Shown here: positions 10,813-23,000 of the stretch, in pieces
Layout: every line of letters starts with the position of its first letter
Position numbering within the stretch: position 1 is the stretch's first letter
Assembly: GCA_013399875.1 (NCBI GenBank)
Contig: VXAZ01008167.1
Location: 2,632,534-2,696,533, forward strand
DNA: 64,000 nucleotides
Direction of reading: 5' to 3'
Source: Gymnorhina tibicen
Lineage: Eukaryota > Chordata > Aves > Passeriformes > Artamidae
Translations under genes and position numbers: made by a program
Notes under the pieces: generated by a model
Database searches by the model: none
What the model was told of the DNA's origin: nothing
Seen by the model: the letters and a program-made list of their open reading frames with translations, nothing else

Positions 10813-13800
10813 AAGCCAGATGTCCAAAGAAGTCCCCAGTTAATGACCAGTTGTGAAAATATGGGAATCAGTGATCTACATGATGTCAGAAGGCAAGGGA
10901 CAAGCTCTGCTTTGCTGGATCTGTGGTTGTGCTTTCCACTACTGGGAAAGCATCTTTGCTGCTGCTTGCCCAGATCTGCCCTGTTGTCCCTGCAGCTGTC
11001 CCCTGACTATGAGTGGGACTGCTGGGACATCAGCTTTTGTGCCCAGCACCGCACCCAGTCCCAGCACTGGAAATGATCTTTAGGCCCCATGGAAAAAATA
11101 GTTTGTGGTTATCTAATTAAAGTTTATACGCAGTGGGGCCAATTATGGTTGCCCTAGCAACTTCAGTTCTGGTATTTCCAAACTTCAGGCTTTGGGAAGC
11201 CTTTTGCTTCTGTTCAGCCTCTTGGGTTTTGTTTGTTTACATCTATGTATTTCCCTCTGTCTGTGATCACACCACCCTCCTCCTCCTAATCATCCCATGG
11301 CTTCTGCAACCTCTTTTCCTCTCAACTCCCACACCTTCTCCTCCCTGACACTTAGGCATGGAGAGATGTGTGGTTCTTGTTTCCAGTCTTTGGAACCATA
11401 AATATCTGGTTTGGTCAACCCCTGCATCTGCTGCCCAGGGCTTGGCCTTTGTGGAAGGACCCACTGCTGAACCCAGCTGACTCAGCAGCTCTGAGAGGAC
11501 TGTGTGCAAAAGGAGATATCTTAGAGATTTTCATGGAGAGCAGCAGAAAGTATATTCCTGCTATCTTAGTGCACCCTGAGTCAAAGACCCTGCTTTTTGC
11601 TGTGAGGGGTGCTGCAAGCCCCTCAAACCACCACCACAGCTTGCACCTTGAAATACCCAAATAAAGGGACTTTTTTTAAAGGCACCTCTGTATGAAGCCC
11701 TGTATATAAATTTCCCCATGCATTTGTTAATGCACACCTGGAGGAATCTTTGACTTTTCTTTTGCATAACACCAAAATTTCCTTCAGGTGCAAGACATGA
11801 ATTTTAATCCCTATGACATACTTTGAAAAATGAGATATATTTGAGTGGTAGGGGATTATCTCCACTTTCCTGTGAGTAGGCTCAGGTAGCCACTTAGAGC
11901 TTTCTCTTAGTTGCAGAATTACTCCATGATTGCAGTAAAGATCTCTTTTGGAAGAGGAAGTGTGGGAGACATGAGGATTCAGCCTGGATTCATCCAACTT
12001 GAGTTTAGGCACTTAATTAATATACCTAGATTAGGGTCATGGTCATCAGAAGGTTTCCTCAGCAGATAATGGAAATACCTCCAGACAGTCCTTGGATTTA
12101 CGTCCTGAAGAGAGCTCTGCCTTGACTTTAATGATTGCATAGCTTCGGCTCCTGACTCAGGCACATTTGTTAAATAGTTGCCATCTTCCTGCCCAGCTCA
12201 TGCAGTTGGACAATTAAGGGGAAGGCAGCCTGGAGCCATGAGCAGACACAGCCTGACAATTGGTTCCAAAGCATGGAGGGACTCATCCCTGTGATGAGGG
12301 TGATGCTTTGTTCATTTTGCCTCTCACTGAGAACTGCTGGGCTTCTTGCTGGCAAACCTTCCTGTCTTGGTAAGCTGGACTGCCAGTCTTGGACACTAAG
12401 AAACCGTGAGTCAGGTATCTGAACAATTGTGTGACAGCTTTAAAAGAAAGGGGGTGTTAAAAAAAAAAAGAAGAAAAAGACAGAGACATGGTTGTATGCA
12501 TTTGAGTTTCCATCTGCTTTATGAGGTTTTTATGTTTGACTTAAGATTCATGTTTTCCAGGCCTTGTCCTGAAGCAGTGAGGTCTGGAAACTTCATTTTC
12601 TTCAAGAGAAAGCTGAGATTCTTGTGTAATGCATGTTTTCAGGAGCAGGGTCTTTAAGAAAAAAATGCAATAATGTGAGATGTAATAAAACGTTGAGGTT
12701 GGCAGTCTTGCAGGAGAGATGTCAGGCTGTGGCTTTGAGAGAGCAGCAGTGATGAGCAAAGCACAGAGTGTTGGTCTGAACTTGAACTCTTGTGCTTATA
12801 CTAAGCTGAGTTATGTGTGTTATGCTAGACTGGGTCCATAAGAACGTGGAATTTCCTCTTTTTCTCTGTATTTAAACCCATGAATTTTCCTTCACATCCC
12901 ATCCAGAAGTATCAACAATGACTTTGATTATTTAAAGAAGAAAAAATTGTCACTAAACCAGTGCTACCCTATGTGGACAACTGAAAACTATTTATTCTCG
13001 TTAATTAATTGGCACTGGCATTTTATTTATTGTATATGGTTTCAATATTGTTTTCCCTTTTATTTTTCCCAGTAGGAGTGGCCAAATCAGTTATCCTTAC
13101 TTAGCTCCTGTCTCACTTGTGGGTGGAAATTTACAGCTTCTGAAGCTTAGCAGAGCTGAGACAAAGAGAGAAGGAGTCAGGATGTCACTGGGAGATCATG
13201 TCCTTGTAGGAGCTGCTCTGAGTCCCAGCACAAAAGCAGAGCTACTCCACATGTGAACCACGTGCCGTGTTTTGGTCCCTAGACTGCTGCCGGATAAATT
13301 CCTGGTAGAGGGGGAATAAAAAGAAGAAAATGTGACAGTTTAATAGGATTTAATCTTTCCATCAGCAGTGATAAGTGCAGTGCTCAGTCAGACAGGAGAG
13401 GCAGTGATGCTGCACAGCCCCCATGAAGTCTGTGTCTGAATCCACCCCTACAGTGCAGTGCATATCTATAAACATCTCTTCCCTGGTTTCTCTCAAGCTG
13501 TAATTGGTAAAGAGCACTTTAAACATGCTCCAACTGGCAGTAAAATTCCACTTTTCAAACATTGGATGGTGCAGCTTATTTGTATGTTTTGAAAAATAGT
13601 GCATGAGCAACTGTAGATGCTTTTGAGAAAAATTACATTGTGAAAAAGCCCCAGAGAATATCTTCATGACCATTAGTATTTAATTGTGGAAGGCAGAAGA
13701 AGGAAAAAGCAAAGGACAACAAGTAATGGATCATTATATTGTTATGACTCATTTTGCCTCAGAGGCTTTGTTTTCAGTTGGTGCTGTGTGTATTGTTATT

Positions 13801-14079
13801 AAGTTATTTTATAATTAAATTAGGACTGAATTCTTATGTTAAATTTGGGCCTAAAAATTACCAGCCTGGTACCCATGAGATGTGTGTAAAACACGTAAAA
13901 ATATTGATAAAAGGATCCAGCAATGAGAATAGAAATATTAATGTAGAAATATTTTTTACACGTCTTAAGTCTAAAGATAGAGAAAATCTTGGGAATTTAC
14001 TGGAAAAAAAAATCTCATTACCTAAAAGGCAAAATATCCTGCCTAAAGAGAAGTAGAATTTAAAAAGGAACAGATCTGG
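10813..14079. other. unique non-coding DNA, no gene seen
   Basis: No gene is supported. Overlapping frames of 70-129 codons between 10771 and 12012 occur on both strands and look accidental. A near-perfect Maf recognition element, AGCTGACTCAGCA, lies at 11475-11487. A TTAATTAATTGGCA block lies near 13000, and an AP-1-like TATGACTCATTTT near 13743. The right part (12900-14080) becomes very AT-rich. Confidence 0.5.
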
Positions 14080-14220
14080 GGCTTCTACACAAAAAAAGAA
14101 AACAAACCCAAAACCCAAAGAACACATATAAAATCAAAAAAGCCTCATCCCAACAAATAACACCCCCCCGCAAAAAACTCCAAAAACCAAACAGCAAACC
14201 AAAGTAAACTAAAAAACTCC
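14080..14220. repeat. A-rich low-complexity tract
   Basis: On the + strand, runs of A are interrupted mainly by C (AAACCCAAAACCCAAAG, CACCCCCCCGC, CCAAAAACC). It is not a clean tandem repeat, and no LINE or SINE body ending in it was recognised on either side. It is best described as low-complexity DNA. Confidence 0.75.
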
Positions 14221-14900
14221 CATGAAAAAATGTGGTCTGAAAATTTAGGAATACTATAATGTGAAATCCTAATTCAGTCTAGATCTATACTAAATGCTTT
14301 GCACTCTTACCCCTTGACTGTTTAACCCCTCTGCCTCATTTCTAATCTTAAAGCAAAGTTTTCTCTCCCTCAAAGAAACTCATTTTGTGTCCTTCTTTAT
14401 TATTTCCCAGCATGCGCCTCCCATTCTTTGGTCTTCTCTCTGGAACTTTGCCTGTAAATTTTTTTAGAGGAAAGAGACTCTCTCATTATGTGCTATACAG
14501 ACTTGAACAGCATAGATCTCTGAAGGGCCTAATTCTGAGGGAAAGTTCCTGCCAGATTCTTTACTGCTGGCCCACTTATGATTTAGTTTTTCAGCTTAGG
14601 ACTTCATTCCTTGTTGCACATCCAACTTCTGAAACTGTCCTCAGGCTCCCCAGGAGTTTTGCAGCCCCCGTGATGACGGGTGGAGGTCAGGCTACAGACA
14701 ACTGGGGATGAGAGAAGGCAAAAAACTGGAACAGAGCCATGAGAGAGGCTGTAAAAGCTGTACAAAGGGGATGGAAGGAATGAAAAATGGTAGATCTTTC
14801 TCCTGGGACATGATGTTCTTGTTCATCTTGCTCTCTGCTTAGTAGAAACTATCATCTCTGGCACCTCCCAGATCCTTCTTGAATGCAGCAAGGAATAACA
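14221..14900. other. unique non-coding DNA, no gene seen
   Basis: One 108-codon frame (14385-14711, +) has no recognisable similarity. Nothing else is evident. Confidence 0.5.
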
Positions 14901-14956
14901 GTAATAGTAGTAGCTGCAGTAACAGCAGCAGTAGCAACAATAATAATTATTAATAA
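14901..14956. repeat. imperfect trinucleotide-rich repeat
   Basis: A degenerate run of AGT/AGC/AAT/AAC triplets (AATAGTAGTAGCTGCAGTAA, then CAGCAGCAGTAGCAACAATAA). It is interrupted enough to be old and probably stable in length. Confidence 0.7.
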
Positions 14957-14989
14957 GAACTATTTATCTTATTTCGTCCTTGGGTGCAC

Positions 14990-15370
14990 CTAAGTGGACT
15001 CTCACTGTGGTGCCTTCTGAGGACCTTCTATGTAGAGTCATCATAATAAGTCTTTGTGGCCCATCTTGTCTGCCAATCTGTCACGCCAAGGCTGCATCAA
15101 TGCTAATAACAAGGTTAAAAGTAAAGAGGGGAGCAATAGCTCAATTATCATTCCAGGCACGTGGTGTAATTGTGCTGCTGGCTGCCGGCCATGTGGCTCT
15201 TGTGGTAGCAAACAGTGCTTTCCCTCAGCAGCCCCAGCCACCCTGTTTTCATATGGGCTGGGAAGGTCAGAAAAATCAATTAGCAATACGGGACATTAAC
15301 GAAAGCCAAGTCCAAACACAACTTCAGAAACACTTTTCTGGAAGATTAATGTGTCTTTAAAAAACAAATG
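14990..15370. promoter_or_regulatory. possible conserved non-coding element (unverified)
   Basis: This is the best-looking enhancer-type stretch in the left half. Mixed-sequence, repeat-free DNA holds AGCTCAATTATCATTCC, GGCACGTGG (an E-box/CACGTG core at about 15160), TAATTGTGCTGCTGGC, GCTGCCGGCCATGTGGC and AATCAATTAGCAATACGG. Overlapping frames of 81-126 codons are open on both strands here, which is common in stop-poor conserved elements and does not by itself indicate a gene. None of the translations resembles a known protein. Cross-species alignment would settle it. Confidence 0.3.
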
Positions 15371-15721
15371 GACATCTGTGTCACTTTTCAGAGCTGCTCA
15401 TGTTGGCTGCTCCTACTAGAGAAAGCCAATATTCTCACTCTGTGCAGCAGCACTGTCTCTTAGCTGCCACAGAGTCATCTGTCAGACAGAGAGTGCTGAA
15501 CTTTATGTTGTCCATGCAAAATCCACAAAAATTAGCTCATCTCCAGCTGAGATGGTGTTTAAGAAGCAAACAGACACACCATATTGGCTGAAGACAGAAA
15601 CAGCAACAAGGTGTAATTGCCTCCATAGACACCAGGATGTGCAGCCCTGCCAGCACTGCCAGACCCCCGGATGAGGGACCAGGCTGACATAGTTCAGAGT
15701 TTATGGTTAGACCAGGCGATA
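15371..15721. other. unique non-coding DNA, no gene seen
   Basis: No coding frame beyond 63 codons and no recognisable repeat. Confidence 0.5.
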
Positions 15722-15845
15722 AAACTCAGACTTCTGAGCTTTATGAGTTAGGATTTGAATGTAAGACTACCTTGGGCAAGTCACCTTCCTTTTAGTGGTC
15801 TCTAATAGAAATACCTGGCAGGAGCATTGTAAATTTTAATGAAGT
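15722..15845 (+). mobile_element. MIR-like SINE remnant
   Basis: The phrase ACCTTGGGCAAGTCACCTTC (15769-15788) is the diagnostic MIR core block. It is preceded by 'gatttgaatgtaagact' (the 'gttcgaatcc..' side) and followed by a weak 'tctctaatagaaatacctggcagg' part. The copy is diverged and its ends are vague. It is an inert fossil. Confidence 0.55.
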
Positions 15846-18800
15846 CCTTCATTATCCTACTGTTACAGATTCTGAAAACTATAAAGTGTCATTAAATTCA
15901 TTGTCATCTGGAATATCAGTCTTCAAATGGTTTAATCTAAATTACACTTCTACTTTCTAATATAAATATTTTATTTCTTTCATGCAGGAATGTACAAAGT
16001 AAAGCATAATCTTGCTGCCCATAAGCCTTACTTAAAGTCATATATATTTCTTAGATATTCATACTCTTCCTCACTGTTTCCTTTTCTTATTATAAGGGAA
16101 ATGATTTAGAACTGCAGAAGCTACTCAAATTGTCCCCTGGGCTCATCTGATTTTACCTACCAAGTTGTATCATTCAATTAGAGTTTTTCTCCTTAATAAG
16201 TGTTTTATATTTTAATGTCATGAACACTAACAAAACCACACTGGGCCAAATGACAAATTCTGATGACTCTCAGAGAAAATAGCACTACAGTTCCCAAACT
16301 GGGTCCATGGTGTGTACACAAACCATATCCATTCCAATGATATCTGCACCACTTGCAGATCATGTGTAATAAAGACAAGGAAAGTTACCACCCAACTGAT
16401 GTGCTTCTTCTTCCTGACCCCTGCAAAAATAAGAAAAAAACCAACAAAACGCTTCAGAAATTTATGCAATTTATTGAACTAGAAATCACTGATGTGATTT
16501 CTAGTGAAATGAGAAAGGAAAGATCAAGTGGGTCCGTCATGGACCTATGAAGACCCAACCACAAACCAAGGTTCCTTCAAGCTGAGCAATGGTTGAAAGT
16601 GCCCATATGAAAAGGGCTCTTGTACTCAATGTGGGATCACCAACCACCCTGGAATGGTCTAGAAGAAAGCTGCTTAGGTGAAAGTATCATAGGAAAATCA
16701 TTTACCGTTGCCAGTAGGTGGAGGGTATGAGTGTCTGCTTGGAAATCTTGTTTTTCAAAAGCCTTCTTTCCCCTCGTTTCTTCATCAGGGAAGTATGGGG
16801 GGAAAGAAAACAAGAAAAATGTTTCTCACATCTTTGATCCACTTCATTACCAGTATATAAATAGATCACTGTCTCAAAATGCTCAAAAAGCACAAAGCCA
16901 TTTTCTATCTCAAAGGCCAGAAAATGAACATTAGGAGCACAACTCATTTCTGTAATGTAGGGCCAGCCATGAAAATTTGTTAAAAATGACATTATCCTGG
17001 CTGGGAATAAGCAAAACCTGCACATGACAGCTAATTATCTTAACAGCATTTGAAATTAAATTATTTTTTCTTACCAGTCATGCACCTACAAGGAGAGAGC
17101 ACCAGACTAGGGAAAGAAACGCAGCAAAAACTGAAAAGAAAAGAGAAAGAGAATTACCCCATTTTCACCTAGTACAGATGATCAGTATTATTTGCCCTCC
17201 CTGGTGTAATTTGGTTTTGGTCAGTCCAGTAAAACAATTGTTCCTTTAACTATAGCAAAGACCAATTCACCGATTATCTGTTTCCTAAAAGCATTGAATG
17301 CTGAGTATCCTGTTCCATTTCCTGTCAGATATTCACATGCAATTAGATACAGGCAGTGGGAATGTAATGTAAAATGGGTATTTTGTTCTGAAACGTGGCA
17401 CTGTGCCTGTGCTCTTCCCCATCTCCTTGAGCAAAGTTCAAGTGCCAAAATGAAAGGCATATTTAATGCCAAAGGTGATTCAAGTTCAGGCCAAAAATAA
17501 TTCCAGACAACTCAATTTGGAATTATTTTCCTTCTAAACATTTTTTTGGGGGAAATGAAAATACTGCCAGGTGTTTGAGGCTGAGATTCTAACAGTAAAA
17601 CCTCTTGCAAGCTATTCAAATATCAGCTGCTATTGTGTACAGAGTCCTCCCTATCGCTATGGAATTTGTAAGAGGAAGCCAACGGAACAGCCAGATTCAA
17701 AATGTACTTGCAGAATTTTCTAGGTTTAGTTTTCTTTAAAAAAAAATTAAAAACACTTATGAGAATGTTCTTTTCTTCTAATATTTTTGCCTGAATTCCA
17801 GGAAACAGGTTGTGCACATAAAATGTATTTACTGACATCTGATTTTGTATAATTGTACTTCAAGAAGACAGCCTTAGTAGCTTAAACCTGAAGTTAAGAA
17901 ATTATAAGTTAAATGCTTCATGTGAAATAATGTACACAGAAAAATCCATATTTGTATATTTGAAGAGTCTTGCTTTTCTTGTGTAGCATTGCAGAACATC
18001 CGTAGACCTTTTCTCTTTCCTTTTCGTTTTTCTTGTTAGACAATATCCAGTCATTTCAAATGTCTTCTGAGGCAGAGAAGTTACTCACAATGATAACATT
18101 TTTGAACATCGCATCCAATAGAAATGATACATGTAGCCATGGATTGGTATCTCACCCCATTCAATATGAATTCTTGGATAAGTCCTGCTATCTGAATAGG
18201 CTCTAAAGACAGAATGGCTTTGGAGACAGGGATGCGATATGTCGTATAAGCTAACCACGGTCCATGGAGGGCTCCCAAAATTAGATTTGATAGTACTGTG
18301 CTGGAGTAATGAAATGGAGTGACATACCAGTGGTTTTGAGCTTAGCTGCTAAAAAAGGGTTCTGATGAAGGTGATACATTTGAAGTTTTCTGATCAATTT
18401 ATTTCAACTCTGTGCAGTGGAATATTTCAGTTCAAAAGCGTCAAGGCAAGAAGAAAAAGAAAAGGCTTTTTTATCAGGTTCTTCTCTGGCAAAGTGAAGT
18501 CTTCCTTTCAGCCAAAAAGACTGATACTTATTTTGACTGGAACGCAGAAATATCCAGAATCCAAAGACTTTGCACCTTCTTGATTGCAGTCAAGTAGGGA
18601 ATTGAAAGGTCACAGAATCTTAGTGGAGAAATTACTCCGCCCAAGGACTTTGAAAACAAATGCACTTGCAGGCTTTTTGGGAAAGGGTAAACCAAGGAGC
18701 CAGAGGCTCAAATACAAAATACTAAATGCACATAAACTAGGCCTGTCTGGAAGGTATAAGGGCAGCATGCATAACATGTTTTTGAAGTAACCTAACAGAG

Positions 18801-19954
18801 GCAGAAAAGTGGACAAGGTTATAGTCTATGCAATGCTGCTTGGAAAAATACTGCAGAAGGTGGCTGGACAGATTCCTAGAGGAATCTGTCTTGGAGAAGA
18901 ATGCCATGGGGTGTAGTGTGCGATGCTCACAGACAAGCTCACTCTGACTCTTCTGAGCCAGCTGCACCTGAGTGAGCTCCAGCAAGAAGCTGTGGAGCTC
19001 TGTTTCATGCTGTGCTGAAACCTGGGTGAAGATGCAGCACTGAGCATTCGGGCTCCCAGTAACTCCAGTGGATCCAGCTGCTTTGTGCACTGGATCCAGC
19101 CTGTCTCTGTCCGGCTGACGTGAGCCTTTCTATTTCTCCAAGGCTTACTGTTAAAGAGTCTCAGCAGGGAGACCTGTGAGAAAGCTCTATAAAAAATGAT
19201 ACATGAAAGAAAGATAGAAATCTATTTAAAAAAATGGAATAGTGAGCATGAAACAAAAATTCATTAAAAATGTATGACTGGAGTAATAGGACTAGCTTTG
19301 TTTCAGCATTGGCAGCCTGCAGAAAAAGAGATGGGAGAGAATCATATTACACAGATGAAAAGGAAGGAAGGCAGAAAACTGGATTAAATAGATAGCTATA
19401 CACTTTAGTTTTAAGGATTATCATTGAAAACCATACAAATCTAAGAACATTAAAAATCAGGAATGCCAAAAGGGGCAGTTGGATGATGCAGAATTAATTA
19501 AGGAGAGAGAAAGACAAAGGCAGAAACCACTTCACAGGAAACAGAAAAATGGGTGTGAAATCTGCTGACTTCAGTGAAATCAGCATCTGGATCTCCTTGC
19601 CAAGAGGACAGAGGGAAGACATACAAACAATTATATGGAGACTCTCCCAAGAATATATTTCATTGTTATTTTCAAACTAGTTTTGCACAGTCGTGAGAAT
19701 TGTTTTCCATGCTTTTGAGACCTGAGGCCCCCTTCAGGAAGATGCTGCCACCCACATCCTTACCTTGTAGCTCTGCCAGGTGTTGAGACAGATGTTTTCC
19801 TGTTGACATCTGCCCTGCCCACCCTTTCCTTCCTGCTGCAGGGAGGGGTGGTGAACTGGTGAAAGTACTTTCAGATTGTGACACTTGCTCTGATATATTT
19901 GGGAGAAGTAAACAACTATTTTTTTTGTTGCTTATTTGTTAAGAACTTGCAAAA
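15846..19954. other. unique AT-rich non-coding DNA, no gene seen
   Basis: No gene is supported. Frames of 60-117 codons on either strand (for example 16702-17025 and 18737-19090 on minus) overlap others and match nothing I recognise. The AT content is high at 15850-16100, 17640-17990 and 19180-19460. No microsatellite longer than a few units is present. Confidence 0.5.
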
Positions 19955-20045
19955 TAGTAATCCATATCTCCTAGATAGGAAGGTCTTTAAGATCCTGTAG
20001 CCTGACCTGGGGCCTGCTAAATGCCATGAAACACTAGCATTTCCA
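19955..20045 (-). mobile_element. old CR1/L3-like LINE 3' end
   Basis: Read on +, 'gataggaaggtctttaagatc' followed by TGTAGCCTGACCTGGGGCCT and 'aaatgccatgaaacactagcat' follows the reverse complement of the 3' end of old reptile/bird CR1 (L3-like) LINEs. In those, an 'aagg..gaccattatgatcatctagtctgacctcctg' stretch is followed by 'ataacacaggccat'. Divergence is high, so the ends are approximate and the call is moderate. Confidence 0.4.
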
Positions 20046-23000
20046 CACTAAGCACATCACTTCTGTCAGTGCCAACTGGCATTTCCCACTTGTTTTCTGT
20101 CTCCTGTTTGCCTCTCCCTATCAGTGCAGCAGAGCAGGCAGAATCGTTTTACATGGCAAAAAATCAGCTCAGAAAGAATTGGCCAGTAAATCTGGATTAT
20201 AGCTACTGCTGAAAAGTGCCAACTGGTGGCTTCTGGAGAACTTCTTTAGCCACAGTCACTATCAGTTTGTCATGGTCCCATGTCCTTTGAATAAAGCAGG
20301 GGATTATTAAAGTATGGCATCTGTGAAGAGGTGGAGGCACTCTGTCACGTTAATCTCTGAAAGAGCTTGGAGCTGAGCGGCCTCCTCTCCCTCTGGGCTG
20401 CCTCTCTGCTGCCCTAACTGGAAGCACCCCAGGGCAGGCTAACCACCCAGCACCAACGTTGGAAGTGATCAGACACTCCTGGTAAGATGTGCACACTCCA
20501 CTCACTCGAGTAAACCTGTGATATAACAGCCTGTGGCATTAAATGGTCTGGAAAATAGTGTTCATCCTTCTCTTTTTTGCCTCAGCAGACTGTAGCACCC
20601 CATGTCCTTTGCTGTCCTCTCCTTCACACACCTCCACTCACTTCTGAGTTTTGTCAGGATGGTAGATGATTAATTTTTTAAGCCAAAGCCAAAACCCAAG
20701 TTTCCCATGGACAGAGAAGATTAAAACTGAACTATTGAGGTTGATAGCACATTACCTCAGTGTGAACTTCAGAAATGAGTTAGCTTGATTCCAAAATACC
20801 TTGGTAATTCTTTGAATGGATTACAGCATCTTTTTAGGAGAGAAAACAAACCCAAATCCTCCTTGGCTGGGTTTAACTGTCTGTGTCGCATTCTGCAAGT
20901 TCGTGTTGAATCAAAACCCCCAGGTTTGCTGTAGACAGATTACAGAATCTCGGTAAATTTGGAACTGGGAGCCGAAGTCAGTAAGTAGCTGAAGCCTGGG
21001 GAGTGGAAGCAAGGCAAGTTTTAAAAGCTGCAGCAGATGTGAATTGTGACTCCAAGGATAACAGCACCTGCCCCCAGATCCCCTCTGCCAATGTTTGCCC
21101 TGCTGCATGCAAGGCCAAAGTCAGTTATCTGCCAAAGTATTCTCAATGAAAGATTTTCTGCCTGGCATGGACTGCTTGGAGGTCGATAGAAAACACTGCG
21201 TAAGATTTTTCTGCAATAGAAGATCCTAGAGTCCATGTCTAGACACAGAAAATCAGGAACAGGCTGGGGTTTAAGCATTTAAATACCTTGGGACTACCAC
21301 AGTAATCCTAGCACAACCAACACCAATCTCAATATTATATGCTCAGAGTGTTTAAGAAGAGCAAATTCCTCAGGGTGAATTCCAGTCTTCATCTCTGTCC
21401 TTGAAAGAGAGAAGTCACATCCTTAATCTTTCCTTGCAGTGAGTTCTTGTGATGAAAGGGTACCTGCAGTTTTCTCTGGTTCAGGATGTTTCCAGTCTCT
21501 GCTCCATCAGTTTCCAGTGCGGCTCCCAGAGCAGTAGAGTCACTCAGAGTCTCTGCATTGAGCTCATCATGCACAAAGTGTCCAGAGAGATGGCTGGCAA
21601 CATCCAGAAATAAACAAAGAGGTGATTTTTTATAAAATAACACAGGCCAGAAGCCCCAGTCCAAACCTGGCTCCTGTTTTGCCCAATATGCAAGGATAGA
21701 CAAGGTTTTTATTTTATAAAGTCCAATAGTTAAATAAACAAGGCAGAAAAATGGTGGGGAAACAAGGTTTGGTTTTATTCCATAAGTTAAGAAGGACAGA
21801 ACCTACTGGTTATCACATTTATTCCAAAGCATTACCCCAGATATCAGAGCAACACAGTAACTGCTTTTGTTCCACTTTTCCCCACATAAATGTCCAAAAA
21901 GTCTTTCCAGAAAAAAATCAGCAGGTTTCCTTGCTAAGTTTACACTTTGATGAAGTTACAACTTTTTCTCAACAATGAAAAAACCAAAAAAAGCAGCAGA
22001 ACTCCTCATCATGTCTGGCTAAAGTTCACACTATACTACGAGTTTGACTTAGAAATGTTTCCTTGAACTCCTCCATTCCTGCTCTGCTCTCTGCTGCTTG
22101 GCCTCCTGGGAAAAACATGTTTGTTCTCCAGGAAGTTTTAGCTAAATCAGATTAGGCACTTTTGAGGCAGTACTGTGGAAATTTAGAGGGTTTAATTCTC
22201 TTTTTGATTTTGGTGGCAGCAGGGGAAAAATGAAAAAAAAAAAAATTTGGGCCTCAGGACTAGTGCAAACTAGCAAAAATATCGTAAGTATTTTTACAAT
22301 ATTTACTTTGTTCCTGCCTAAAAACTTTGCCTATTTACCTAGAAGGCTGATTGATTCATTTTGATGCAATCTGCACCAAATACTTGAATCTCTGAGAACT
22401 TTAAAAAAACTTAGTGGTATTTACAAACTTTTTCATAGCTCATTGCTTGTGGAGTTTGTAATTGCTGCTGGGATCTCTGGAGGAATTTGTATGTTCAGGC
22501 AGATAAACTACTCTGAAGATCAAAGTTCCTCAAAGTTTAAACTTACATAGAAATTGAATGTACTGTATCTAAAGTCTGGTGTTCATGCTACCCATGTATA
22601 TTTTACAGCCATGTTTGAAATCAATGGAATTAATCCTGATTTATTTTCATACCTATGAAATAATAGCCAGGAATTTAGTTGTACAATCTTTGCAGCAATT
22701 AATTATTTCATCAGATCTTGCTATAATCAAGTATGAAGTCAGACAAAAAAAGATCGTTTTCTGTTATACTTGCAACGCAGCAATTAGTAGAGATAGAGGC
22801 TCATGAATAAATAAAAATTTACCACCGACCTCTCATCTATACATATTTTATACCCTTTTATGATTTGAAGTAAGCAGTTGATTTAGACCTAAGTTAGAGT
22901 CTGTATTTTGACCACATCTGAAATATCTGCAATGAACTTTTTCTACTCCAATGTGCAAAGTGAATAACCAAAATTTAAAATTTATATTGCCTTAATTACA

